A stretch of 64,000 nt of DNA from Gremmenia infestans (lineage: Eukaryota > Ascomycota > Leotiomycetes > Helotiales > Hamatocanthoscyphaceae): positions 310,001 to 374,000 of the forward strand of contig JAFEVB010000014.1 of NCBI GenBank assembly GCA_032629725.1, given 5' to 3'. Positions 21,460 through 33,004 of this stretch are shown piece by piece. A model generated the notes under the pieces. It saw nothing but the letters and a program-made list of their open reading frames with translations. It ran no database searches and was not told where the DNA came from. Position numbers and translations under genes: made by a program. How positions within the stretch are numbered: the stretch's first letter is position 1; each line of letters starts with the position of its first letter.

Positions 21460-23483
21460 CTATTTCTTCCCCTTTTTCTTATTCTTCGCCTTCCCTCCAC
21501 CTCCCCCTCCCCCTCCACCGGTAGCCTTCTCAACCTTCACACTCCCCGCGCCCCCAGCAAGTTCCAGACTCTCGCCCTCCTCCTTCACAACACCGCCCTG
21601 CGTCATATCCGCTGCCTTCTTCTTCCCCTTCCTGCCTTTGGGCCGATAACTACTACGGTCCCTGAGCGGTAGCCACCTCTCCGGATCCATCTTCTTGCCT
21701 TCCTCAAAGTCCTTTGGCATTTTGCCCGCGCGAATCTTCCGCTTCTTCACCTCTTCGGGCTTCTTTTCCTCCGCTTCGGCAGGGCGTTTCTTGTTTGCGA
21801 TTATGGGAGGAGCCAGAGATGGGACGCCTGCTTCTTCTAGTGCTGCGGCGTCAATGCCGGCGATGAGACTTGAGACGGGGGTTAGCTTTTCGAGCTCCGA
21901 CGTGACTTTCGGGAGGTCAGAGGTGGCGTATGACGCTACGTATCCGGCTATCGCGGTGCGGTCGGTGGGTTCTTGGGTGAGGAGCGTGGAGAATATTTCG
22001 CCGGCGGCGGAAAAATCTTCGGCATCTGAGGATTCTAACAACGACTTTCCGGCAGCACGGAACAGTGCTACAGAGGGTTTCGATTTCCGCCGCCAGTAAG
22101 AAGCTGCTCTTCCTAATTCTGTTTTTATCGGGGCTTTGCGACCTGATAGTCGGTACAGCGAGACGATAAGTCCGACGAGGCCGGGTGCGAATCGCACGTC
22201 TTGGTTAGCGGGGGAAGTAGACTCTTCGAGGCGCTTGAAGAAGGTTTCCAGAAGGGTGATGGCGGGCCCGGGGTTGTTGGTTAGGATGTAGAGCTGAATG
22301 AGGACCAAGAAGAGCCCGACGTCGTCAGGTCGCTTCTCTAAGAGGGGCATTATTTGCTTTATGCTCGCTTTCCCGGTCTCGCATTTTGCGTGAGCTGCGG
22401 CGTTGAGGACAGAAAGTGTGTTGACGAACGAGGAGGTCGTTGGGGAGGGTGACTTCGTAATAATGGATGCGGTCGAGAATGCTACGCCTGGATACTTTAG
22501 TGATTGAAGATCAATAGTGTATCTATTTCGCTCTAAAATGCTAGCTTGGTGTCTGAAATGTTTTTCTCCGTGTGCTAGCGAGGGAACGGAGTCGAAAATG
22601 CGTTGGGTCATGAATGGGTTCTCGCTTGGTGTTGCGGCCAGTTGATTGTTTTGGGCAATGACTTTTGTGGGAGGTTCAGGGACACTGCCATAGTTAATAA
22701 CCAGCCTTTTGAAGAAAATGCAGCAGCATACTCAGCAATATTTATCATCTTTTGCAAAGCCTCGGCCTCTTCCAGCTTCCCCAGTTTTGTGAAAACATAA
22801 GCCTGTTGAACCATAATTGGCAGAACCTCTGCTCTTTTCTCTTCGTCACTCAATTCGTCCAACGCTTCACACAGATCTCGTGCCCGTTTCAACAACACAC
22901 TTCCAGACGCCAGCTCTCCCCGTGCAATACAGCCACAAGCAGCGTTGTACGATGTCTCAAAAGCCTCAAGGTCCTCTCTACTAGGCTTCTTCCTGCTCTT
23001 TTCGACCTTGGCCCCATTGCCTTGCCATTCCAATTGGGAATCGACTGCCGAAGAGTTGATTCGCAGATCGTTCTCTTCCCCCTCAATTCCCGCGTCATCT
23101 GAACTCAGCTCCTTGTAAATCATCGCCGCATCCTCGAACTTCTCAGCACGATAAGCAACCTGTGCTGCAACATGCTTTAAGCCTCTCCCATCCCCCCTTT
23201 GCGCCAGCTTGAAAGCCTCCTCCAGTTCCCCAGTCTTGTACAACGCATACGCCTTCTCGAACGTGCAACGTTCAGCAAGCTTGTCACCGCCATCGTCTAG
23301 AGCGCGCAGGGCATCGCTGAAGCGGTCGAGTTTGAGGAGGGCCACTACTCGGGTATGCAGGGCATCTGGGTTATTTTTGGAGGCCTTGAGGACGCCGTTG
23401 GCGGCTTTGAGGACATCGGAGTGGTCAGAGATGGCGGAGCTTTTGAGGAGGCTGGAGAGGGTTGCCGTGGGGTTTGACGCCAT
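21460..23483 (-). CDS. SRP72: Signal recognition particle subunit SRP72
   Basis: The largest SRP protein; it binds the 7S RNA with SRP68 and is needed for delivery of secretory proteins to the ER. Two exons (22732-23483, 21460-22684), intron GTATGC...GGCAG with a TTATTAAC branch region, give 658 residues. The N-terminal two thirds are helical TPR-like repeats (ALRALDDGGDKLAERCTFEKAYALYKTGELEEA and LYILTNNPGPAITLLE). The RNA-binding signature near the C-terminus is DPERWLPLRDRSSYRPKGRKGKKK in two overlapping parts: DPERWLPLRDRSSY, then the basic RPKGRKGKKK run. A glycine run and Lys-rich end follow. Length and order agree with fungal SRP72. The join restores IAD-VPEPPTKVIAQNNQLA, a conserved family stretch, which fixes the splice sites. 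Confidence 0.95.
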
Positions 23484-25403
23484 GGCGGAAGAGTGCTGGG
23501 GGTATATCCTGGAAGTGTAGCTACCGGGTATGGCGCATAATCAATTTCAATATTAGGCGCCTTGGTTTCGTGGGCTTCCAGGCGTTTGCAGGTTCAGGGA
23601 GTGAGGTCTGAAAGTGCCATGTGCTTGGACCTTTGGAGGGGTTCTTGTGGGTGGGAGCGGGATTTTGAGCCCCGCTACTTGGTGGTGCTTTAGTGAGGGT
23701 TCTAAGCGAAAAGTTGACAGCTCATGGATATATTTGTAAGGATTTTAATTATATTCCTCTGATTTTACCGAACCCCCCAAGAAGTAGTCATTAGACTTCC
23801 AAGCGGTTTAAAAACGCTTAATGACTTGCAACTATCACAGGAACTGCCAACATCCAGTTAGAGCTAGCATTTTAGCGTGAAATTCCGATATCTTATATCT
23901 TGATAAAGCCCCCGAATTCAGAGATTGTTTGGGTTTGAAAAGGCATGGTTTTATCCTAATCAAAGTAAGGTTTGTCTTCTACGGAGCGTAGAATCTCAAT
24001 AGTTCGTTACTATCAAAGACAATACATTAGATTGGGTGCACTGCTGTGGGTAAAGTGGGTCACGGTACCTGGCAGTTTTTGAACCACTCGTTTCCACGCT
24101 AGAATGCTGGCGCCAAGTAGATACTGTACAAGGTGTTGTGGAACTTGTGATTGATATTCGGAAGGTTTTGCTGATCCCATTCAAGCCGCAAAAGGAATAT
24201 GGTCCGCTTCATTGGCGAGATTGGTTTATTGATTTACTTCTATTAAAGGGAGAGGATCCTTCCCTCTCTTGGCCAATAGGAGATAAGCAAGATTCCGAGG
24301 ATGCTAACTTAAAGCACTTGTACCCGTCCTTACAGTACCTTTAGATAGGAAGATGTTACTAGTGTCGGAGTTTTTATTTACTGTATGTCCATGTCATGTC
24401 CATATCCATGCCCGCTTTGAGATCTTCCCGTTCTTGTATTTCTTGCATCTTGCATCTGATGTGATGTTTCTGATCCTGTGTGTACTTGTTGTTCGGAGGA
24501 TACAGACGGCCTCATTGCAATTACAAGTACCTAGGTATTGTACTGCAGATGATGCTGCTGAGTAAAGCTGCACTGTTATTTGTTCCCTTTACTAAACCCT
24601 GCCCTGCTCCTTGAGCTTAAGGTACTGTAGGTATGCTCGGTATGGTAAGCTGCAGTCACTAGCTGTGTCTGTGTCTACAGTAAGGCCCCAGCACCAGCCC
24701 GGCCCCAGCTTCCCGCCCGTGCAGACCCCAAAAAGGACCTTCCGTTCTTCTCGGACCTCTTGGAAAAGGCCCTAGCATACGGTACGAGTACGGTACTTTA
24801 CCCGCAAGCGCGAATGCAACCTATCAAGATGAGTTAGAAGTTTGGAAGTCTGGGAGCTTGACGCCGGTCGATTTAGCTGGCGATTAATCCATGGGTCTGA
24901 GTGGCTTGAGCCGGGAGGAGTTGATCATCTGTAGAGAGAGTACTGTACTGTACTTCGGCTAAGAATATGTATGCAAGCCATGTTCGGCACTCTAAGCTCA
25001 GCGCGCGTTTAACTTTGACAATTGACAAGGCTGTGGATAACGTCTTCTTACCCGTCTCCCGTCTCCCCTCTTCCCCTCCTCTATCCTCCCCTTCCCCTTC
25101 CCTCCCCTCCTTCTTTCATCCTTCCTTCTCTTCTACCTACTTGTTGCTACTATCCGTCCTTCCTTCCTTTCTGGTCCCGAAAAGCACCAGTACTTGAGAT
25201 TCCTAATTTCAAGCCCCCTTAGGCTAAAGTAAGTATCGTACAACAACAGCTAGCTGTGTTTCAATTCAATCATCCATCCAAAGTAAGCTTGAAACTTGAA
25301 ACTTGAAACTTGCTGTGCCCTCACCCCACCATCCTCAATTCATTCTTGTATCGACTCCTAACGTACTGCCCTTCTCCAGACCAACACACCATTCCACCAC
25401 GAT
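23484..25403. promoter_or_regulatory. Long upstream region of the StuA-type gene
   Basis: About 2 kb between SRP72 and the APSES gene, which are divergent, so both promoters lie here. The proximal part (25050-25180) is a long pyrimidine-rich tract of CCTCCCC and CTTCC, typical of fungal 5' leaders. A GAAACTT repeat lies at about 25290-25311. Long promoters and leaders are known for stuA genes. No separate gene is seen. Confidence 0.5.
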
Positions 25404-25499
25404 ATGATAAAGCAAGGTCATCCTTTTATGAATCTACCACCATCACCTTTCGCCGACAAAACCTACACAACCACCCTGCCAATACTCCCTCGACAATAA
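25404..25499 (+). promoter_or_regulatory. Upstream ORF of 31 codons in the StuA leader
   Basis: ATG at 25404 opens a 31-codon frame ending in TAA at 25497-25499, 39 bases before the main start at 25539. A second ATG in the same frame lies at codon 9. The stuA leader of Aspergillus nidulans is known to carry a short upstream ORF that affects translation of the main frame, so the position here is suggestive. Whether the transcript starts upstream of 25404 is not known. Confidence 0.5.
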
Positions 25500-25538
25500 C
25501 CACAACCATACACACCTTCTCCAACCTCCATCGCAGAC

Positions 25539-26611
25539 ATGTACCATCCATCGCAAATGTCCGGTCACCAATCGCCACCGATCCAGCCTGGACCACCCGG
25601 TGGCATGCAACACCACTACCCACCTCCACCAGGCTCTGAGGCGCCGCACGAAGCTCAGACCTCAAACCAATATCCTCAGTACTCCTACGACATTCAATTG
25701 AAGTTCCCTCCCCAGCAGCACCAACACCAGCAGCAGCAAGAGAACCAGCACCCAAATCAGCAATACAACACCGCTCATGGCCTACCCCTTCCACCCATGT
25801 CCGCAAATGGCCTGCCTCCCCCAAACCATCAATACGCTCCCATGCCTCCCCGAGAGCAAATGCAGATTAGCATGGATACGACGGGCCAGACTGCGCCTCC
25901 GGGCATGAAGCCCAAAGTCACGGCCACGCTGTGGGAGGACGAAGGAACATTGTGCTTCCAGGTTGATGTCAAAGGAACTTGTGTTGCGCGCCGAGAAGGT
26001 ATGTCAAGTCGTATCTTTTCCCCGCATTCAATCTTACACTACCTACCCCTCACCTCGTCCCTCCATCTCCACACTCCACTCAGCCTCAACATCCCATTCC
26101 ATTTCATCCCATCCCATCTTAATTTATCCTACTAACCCAACCCTGGAAAGACAATCACATGATAAACGGCACCAAACTCCTCAACGTAGCCGGCATGACC
26201 CGCGGCCGCCGCGACGGCATCCTCAAGGCGGAAAAACAAAAACACGTCGTCAAAATCGGGCCCATGCACCTAAAAGGCGTCTGGATCCCCTTTGAGCGCG
26301 CCCTCGAGTTCGCCAACAAAGAGAAGATCACCGAGCTGCTGTACCCGCTCTTCGTCCACAATATCGGCAGCTTGCTATACCACCCAGTCAATAGTGGGCA
26401 TTCGGGTAGGTTTCCCGGTGCCATGGTTAGTGGGAGTGGGGTCAATGGAGGGAATGCGATGAACATGATGAGAGGTCCGGAGCAGTTACTGAATCCGTTG
26501 CATGAACAGCAGCAACAGCAGCAGCAGCATCTTCAAAATGGCATGAGTGCTGAGCAGCAAGGACAGGAGCCGCAACGTGTGCAGTATGATCATTTCCCGC
26601 ACCAACGCTGA
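25539..26611 (+). CDS. stuA: APSES-domain transcription factor, StuA/Asm-1 type
   Basis: Developmental regulator that binds DNA through an APSES (KilA-N-like) domain; StuA-type factors control conidiophore form, dimorphism and secondary metabolism. Two exons (25539-25998, 26151-26611), intron GTATGT...CTAACCC...AAAG, give 306 residues. The N-terminus is Pro/Gln-rich (PPQQHQHQQQQ). The APSES domain covers about 124-240: [71 protein letters not shown] and LLYPLFVHNIGSLLYHP. The C-terminus is a Gln run and stops soon after. The intron position inside VARRE-DNHM matches the family. The protein is about half the usual length (roughly 600 residues); no continuing frame or convincing extra exon was found downstream. 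Confidence 0.9.
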
Positions 26612-27785
26612 AGTACCACCTTACATTACATCCCCCCCCCCTCGCCTCGTCCAAACCGAAAAAAAAACAGCAGAAAGAACAAAAAAGACTTGGGGCGGAG
26701 AAAAGTTTCCAGCAGGCAGGCCATCTGCCTTCCATCATACCATAACATGACAGTACTTTCTTTCCTTAAGATCAGAGTTAGCTAGAGAAGAGACGAGACG
26801 AAAAGCGAAACGTTTATGATATAATACCTACCTTACCTTACCTTACCTGGAGGCAGTGGAAATGGAAATGAAATTGGAATTGGAATCGGATGTGGAGGAT
26901 CTCGTTGTTTCTTTTTCCTTGGCTTCGGCTTCATGGAGTGTTGTGTTGTGGTATGGCGTGGCGTGGAGCAATTATCGATCGCATCGTAACAGTTAATTTG
27001 CTTGCGGGTTAGGATATATGAATGGGAGGCAAGACACGACAAGACAAGCAAATAGGATGGAGATACTCTAGCATTTGCCGACTTTTTTTTATATAACGAA
27101 TTCATGAATGATTACATAGTACTAAACACAACTACATTTATCATACCAAACGATTCATACCTTATAGCCAGGCTCTTACCCAGGCTCTTGCTCTTCCTAG
27201 CTCGCTCGCTCGCTCTTGTGATAGATGGGTAGGTAAGGAAGGGAAGGTACTTGAGGGAATTAGGTAGGTAGGTAGGTAGGTGGGTATCTTGGGTAGATTA
27301 TAAGATGTGATGTGATATGATGTGATTGATGTGCAGAGTAGATGACTGCTAACTTATACAGCTATTTGTACATATAGTGTACAGAGCAGAAAGTTGACGG
27401 TAGATAGATATAGATATACCGTGTACCATACCAACCGATTTCCTGCCTTTTCCCCTCTCCCTTTTCCCATTTCCCTTTTCTCTTCCTCTTCTTCAGCCTT
27501 TTGATTGATTGATTGATACAAGCGTACTATACGAAGAGTGCCTCCCTGCCTGCTATCCAGCATCTCTGATTAAGTACCATGTACCGCTGCCGCGCAGACA
27601 TATATATTGCCAATACAATGCAATGAAAATCGACCGCTGCGTATTTTATTTCTCGCAAAAGAAAGGTCGTTTTCGCCCATGTTGTACAATAGATATAGAT
27701 GTGGATATGACCCTCCTCATTCCACAGCATTAAAAAGTAGATGAAAACGCAATATCACTCCGGACTCCCGAGGCCCCCAGCGATT
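26612..27785. other. Intergenic between convergent genes, repeat-rich
   Basis: Holds the long 3' flank of the StuA-type gene and the 3' end of the BTB gene. CTTAC repeats at about 26829-26846, GGTA repeats at about 27263-27281, and T- and GA-rich tracts. No coding frame recognised. Confidence 0.5.
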
Positions 27786-28774
27786 TTAAATGCCGCGCGC
27801 GCGCTTCCTCGAACTGCCGCCAGGTGTAGGATGCAACTTCTCGTTCTTCTCCCTCTTGAGCTTGTCGTCCAGCACACGAGCTAAGTATGATTAGCATGGT
27901 ACGTGTAACACGGCACCAGAGAAAGAAATGGGGGAGCATGTCGAGTAACATACTAAGAACATCGTAACCGAACTGCGGGAACTCCAAGCACATGCTCCTG
28001 AACTCGTCTTCCGCCTCGCTGCGCAGGGTATGCGATCTCGTCGCCCAGAAGTTCGCAACCGGCGCCCGGATCGTCGTATCGTCTTTCTGCGTGTGCGCGT
28101 ACACGTAGCGTGCGTACGCGATCTCGCCCTTGGCGGTCGAGTTCACGCAGTGGATCTTGGACGAGGCGAGGGACTTTAGGGTGGGGAGGGAGAGGGTGTC
28201 GGCGAGGGTGTAGACGCGGGCGTGCTTGAGCAGTTGGTCGCCGGTCTCGTCGACGAGGGGGGTGGTGGGGTCGCGCTCGAGATCGCGGGATCCGGGGATC
28301 TTGCGGGGGAAGTAGTCGCCGGTGTAAAGAAATTCGAGGAAGCAGCCGACGGCATCGAGGTCTTCGTCTACGAGGTCGATTCTGCGCTCCTGTTTCTCTT
28401 ATTTAGCTAGATTTGAGGGCATGTCGGAGGAGATGGGGGCGAACCGAAAGATCACTGCTGAACTTGTCGCAGGCTTCCTTGAACCAGGGACTTGTGGTAA
28501 GAAGGGCCTGATGAGCTGTCAGGAGCGCCTGCTCATCGCCTTGTCCTACAAGCAGTCCAATTACTGGGCTCTTCAGGTAGTCGATGTAAGTAGTGCGCGG
28601 GGGCACATCGTCCATAGCTTCCTCTTGGAAGGGCAGAACGGTGTCATCCACACCGGCCTCTTCCTCTGTCGCTGGTGCAGCGCCTCCGATCTCGACAACT
28701 GGTGTATCAGCCGTCATGGAGACGTCACCAAATTCGTCGATTGGCGTGCCTTCGAAATTTCCGGTATCTGCCAT
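27786..28774 (-). CDS. BTB/POZ domain protein
   Basis: Three exons (28445-28774, 27954-28389, 27786-27880) give 286 residues. The BTB fold starts at about residue 60: SPVIGLLVGQGDEQALLTAHQALLTTSPWF, then RRIDLVDEDLDAVGCFLEFLYTGDYFP, the usual fungal pattern in which the second half is moved to the next exon. The first intron uses the less common donor GTTCGC; the second is GTATGT...CTTAG. Past the BTB comes a helical stretch (ARVYTLADTLSLPTLKSLAS, then INSTAKGE-like VNSTAKGEIAYARYVY), and the C-terminus is basic (GGSSRKRARGI), possibly a nuclear signal. Fungal BTB proteins of this size are mostly uncharacterised; a role as partner in protein complexes or cullin-3 adaptor is possible but not shown. 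Confidence 0.88.
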
Positions 28775-29471
28775 TGTGCTGCTGTGGTGGATAAGTTGGG
28801 GAATTAGGAGGGTAGTATAACTGTGGATTTGAAGTTTGTTCGCACAGTGAAAATCACGCTTGAAAAGGGATTGATGCGGCAATTGGATCAACGAATGACG
28901 GAAAACATATAACAGAGAGATGTTCCAGTTTTAGAGAGCTATTGTGCGCGCGATGGGGTAAAATGAAGGTGGTGGGGGCAGCTTGCATTCGGGAGGTTGG
29001 GGCAGTTCAAGAAGTAGCCTTGCGCCGAAATTCAGGTACCAAAAGTTCTGAGGTGCCGCTTTATCACATATACGCCGCTTTAACATACAGCGGCTTGGAG
29101 TCATTCATTCATCCGTCAAATTATTGCACCTTCACGCCCTCACTCACAGCCCAGCAAATCAGCTCACGGCAAAGTCAGGCTATTATTGTACTTAGTAGTA
29201 CAAGATGTTTCGTTAAGGGTTAAATACCATATTTCAACGTCACTGCAATCTTTCTCCCAGATTGTTGGCTCAAGTAATTATTTCTTTTGATTGTATGTAT
29301 GCAAACTGCTTCCTCTCTGGAAGCTTACAACCTTCTCGTTCTCCGGACGGAACGCCTACTCCTTCGGAACCCCCTATGTACAAATACTTTGGTATCCAAA
29401 CGATTACAAGAAGGCTTAAGACGTGCGCTCAAAAACATAACTCCAAAATCAATGCAAAACCCACGTACTTC
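28775..29471. other. Intergenic, no gene seen
   Basis: About 700 bases holding the upstream region of the BTB gene and the 3' flank of the PAP2 gene, both on the minus strand. No coding frame recognised. Confidence 0.5.
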
Positions 29472-30805
29472 CTAAGACGCAGACTTTCTTCGCATTTTAT
29501 CACCAGTCGTTGGTACTGGTTTGTTCAATCTCAAGCACCAGTGTAGTAGATCCTCCAAGGGCAGGAATGCCAAGAATACCCTGTTACATAAATAAGCGAC
29601 GAGGACCACGAAAAACGCCATCATGGCATCGAGATAATAGTGGTTTGCCGTCGCCACAATCGTGGTGAGGATCCAGGCCGGATACCAAATGGCCAACAAG
29701 ACATAGAAAAGAGCCCATGGCTTGGACCTGCGCGTTTCTCCCGTCTCAAGCGTTCTCCGGAAGACCCCAGAGTGGTATATAAAGGTGCTGCCAATAATGA
29801 AAGCGTATCCAAAATGCATCGATGGCATAGCTGCCAAAGCGTTCACATATTTCCCGCTCATCCATACGCTCTGTGCGTTATTTCGTCCCACACTGTCGAG
29901 GAACCCGTATTCTGGGGGCAGGAGTCGCGGTGGCATGCACGGGTAGAAGATGAAGATTATGAAAGCGAAAAGGTTCGTGAGGGTCATCGTTCTTCGCACA
30001 ACTGCGAAGGTGTTGAAGGAGGGGGCGGCATAGTAGTACCATGCAATGAATCTGGCGAGTATCAGCAAGCAGTCCAACTCTCAAGTAGTGGTTGAACTTA
30101 CCCAACGGTTCCCGGTATATGGATCAAGGCGTATGAACGATTCAGCACCGTCAAGAACGTCTGATGCCCATGCATGAACCATTGCTGCACATCACGCTCA
30201 TGCACCGGCCAAAGAAAGCTCAACCAGGAAAATTGCTCAAACTCCAGAACAGCTAGCCCATGATCCTGGGCAACGTCCCATATCCCCGTCTTCGAAAACA
30301 CCGCATTCGAGAGAAGGCTCGTACATCGATAGAATCCGTAAGTAATAATCCAATAGAACATCTCTATTAAGAACGGGAACTTCTGCAAGATCCGGCTGTG
30401 GTAGTAATCCGCGAATCGAGAAGTATTGGGCGTGTATACATTCATCCCACAGCATCTCCTCCTCTTCGGAGGGTGCTTCATCGTGCTCATGGAATCTATA
30501 CTGGAATCATCACCCTCGTTTCCGACCATGCGGTCCCTCGATAGCATATCATCCGACGACCGAGTAGACTCAAAATCTGGGTCGTCCAAAAGATTATATT
30601 GTCTCCTCCGATCGAAGATTCGAAAGTTATGTCTCCGAGTAATTATCATAGATCCGACCAAGATGCTCGCAACCATCTTTCATTCTTCCATTAGCACGTC
30701 GCGGATTTATGGAAGTAATAATCTTACAATTGGTTCCGCCCATCCTGGCAATTTCCAAGCCGGAGCACTGTTCCATTGGGGCTCTTCAACTGGAAAAGTA
30801 GCCAT
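29472..30805 (-). CDS. PAP2/inositolphosphorylceramide-synthase-like membrane enzyme
   Basis: Multi-pass membrane protein of the PAP2-like group that includes inositolphosphorylceramide synthases and lipid phosphatases. Three exons (30728-30805, 30102-30676, 29472-30051) give 410 residues; all phases agree. The active-site motifs are PSMH at about 294-297 within AAMPSMHFGYAF, and NHYYLDA at about 354-360, where His and Asp fit the catalytic C3 pattern (HxxxD). Several hydrophobic helices surround them (FPFLIEMFYWIITYGFY, LFAFIIFIFYPCMPP, LFYVLLAIWYPAWILTTIV). Residues 50-100 form a charged soluble loop. Probably acts in the ER or Golgi on lipid phosphates; the true substrate is not decided by sequence. 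Relatives in fungi are usually listed as integral membrane proteins. Confidence 0.85.
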
Positions 30806-33004
30806 TTTCTTTCTGTTCTCTCCTGTATATTCTCGTGCCCAAAATTCCCCAAATTCTAACAGGTGATAATTTGGCGGGATATGCGGAACGATCGATTAGG
30901 TTGGAAGGTACCGATATGATGGAATAACAATGAAATAAACAGCAAACCACCCCTCCTGTCGAAAAATCTTAAGCGTCCGAAATGCAATATACAAAATGAT
31001 GGTCGTTGCTGGTCGTGGTTGTCCCCCTTTGGTTTTATCCCAAGCTCGCCCTTGAATATCCTTCGCAAACCGGGTATGTGTCGTTGTCCGGCTTCTGCAA
31101 CTCAATTCGTTCCTCACGACAAGTTCCCAAAGAATAAACACCGAAGAATAGAAAACAGAAGACAGAAGACAGAAGACAGAAGTGAGAAGTGAGAAAGGGG
31201 AGTAGAAGGTGAACTGCGCACAAGCTAAGCAAAAGTACTTCGTATGCCTTGTACGTAGACAAACGCCTCATTCCGTCCTGACAGGGCGAAACTCCACCTT
31301 TAATAAAGTCAGGACGCTCAGTGCCTCTTGGCATGCACAATCCAAGATCATCAGCACAAGATTTTTTTCTCAGACATTTCGCCAAGACCTATTATACCTG
31401 TTGCGGCTTGGAGGTTTGGGATCTTGGAATGGGTTTATCGGATAGCAAGGGGTGTGATTGGCGAGCGATAGCTTACGACGACTATCACAGCGTTTGATGG
31501 GCCAGAGGCTCCGTTTATTATCAATGCAGTGGAAATCCATATCTATTAAAGGGGAAGGGGGCCTAATTTCAAAAAAATTTGTACGAAGTAGATTCATCCA
31601 TCTGCTTGTCGCTCCACTCCGTCCTCACCTTTCCTGTCCACCATTCCTCGCACTTTGCTGTCTACGATGATGGCATATGGGATATACTCATCAGATCATG
31701 GAGTGAGATAAGATTTTGGGCAACAGCAATGATGACGACACCTCTAAATCTCAAACCATCGCTGCTGCCCATCCCCCTGCAGAATTCCATCCACATACCA
31801 GTAGCGGTTGCGCCTCTCCCGCCACAGCACCCAACGAGATGGATGTTGGTTATATTGCACGTGTGAAGACTCTCACCTGCGAATTTACAACCTTAGTTAC
31901 CTCACTCAAGTGCAACTTGTACTCAGTGCGAGTCTACACCACTAGTTCTTTCCTCTCTCAAATCTCCCGCGAGGCTTTTTATACTTTCACCCGAGTCATA
32001 CGGATCCAGATATCAGCTCAAGACAGGACGAAAGGTAAGCACACGACACGACCCCCACGACATCGCTTACAAGCCACTGGTTCAGCGCCAATAAACACCA
32101 TATTGTCGATCGCCTTGTTGATCAGCCCCAACTTCCGATACGATTCAACGAATCAGATGCTCTTGCGTCGAGATATGCTTAAAGGGGTATATAGTGCGAT
32201 CATACGATAATAAATTTGAGATTTGAGATCTCCTTTTCTCAAGCGAGTCCAGTACAAATCGAGTCCCCAAGCGAAATCTCCGAGTCAGGTATAATTACAC
32301 TCCGCGTTTCCGTGATGTGGGGTTCCTCTTCGCATCACAACTGAATAAAACTTCCCATAGCGCAAGCGCAAAAGAATTAGGAATTAAGCTTTTGTTTTTA
32401 GCCATTAGACAATACTAACTTACGCACGTGATGAGGGGAACTAGTGCCACCCTAGCGTGACTCTCTTTGCCCTAGTCCTAGTATAGTATAGTCTAAACAA
32501 CGTTGGAATGCATCGCCTCCTCTTTTCCACCCAGTGCATATCCCGACAGTGATAGTCGGCGTTGAATATACGGCCGATGCAGTAAGCAACACACGGGTCT
32601 GAAGTACCTTGGCATTGTGCAAAAGAGCGGCGAGGAGGGATACCTAGAAGACGAACAAAGGATTCATGCCAAGGAAGCCGCAGTTTATATATCATAAGCA
32701 GCGTTAAGTAATTACAGGAGCAGGAACGTACCTTACGGGAGTCCCAATGGAACCCTAAGCTCTTGCAGGCGGCTGCAGCAGAGTTGGGTTTCATCTCGTT
32801 ATCACTTCTTTGCCGCCCCTTATTCTAAAACGTTTCTCCTGCTGTTCGTATACAGTCGCACAACATGTAATGAGCAATTCTCTGCGTTAGCTCTTACAAC
32901 ACTCGCGGGCTACTTTGGGAAAAAAAATATTTGATAGAAACCATTTTCATGTTTTGCCAATTCTTATATTTGAGTATATCTACTCCAATTCTACTTGATA
33001 GGGC
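30806..33004. other. Long gene-free stretch with one weak gene candidate
   Basis: 2.2 kb between the PAP2 gene and the amidohydrolase. It holds an AGACAGA tract at about 31153-31190. A + strand frame of 164 codons at 31716-32210 has no domain or splice support. A possible small minus-strand gene at 32452-32794 is listed separately. Confidence 0.4.
32452..32794 (-). CDS. Possible small protein, unrecognised
   Basis: Two putative exons (32732-32794 and 32452-32643) with a consensus GTACGT donor and CTTCTAG acceptor join in phase to give 84 residues, starting MKPNSAAAACKSLGFHWDSRK. No family, signal peptide or membrane segment is recognised. Splice sites alone are the support, so this is a weak call. 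Confidence 0.25.

Noticed and set aside
31716..32210. 164-codon + strand frame
   Set aside because: No domain, no good leader, and no splice partners; likely chance.
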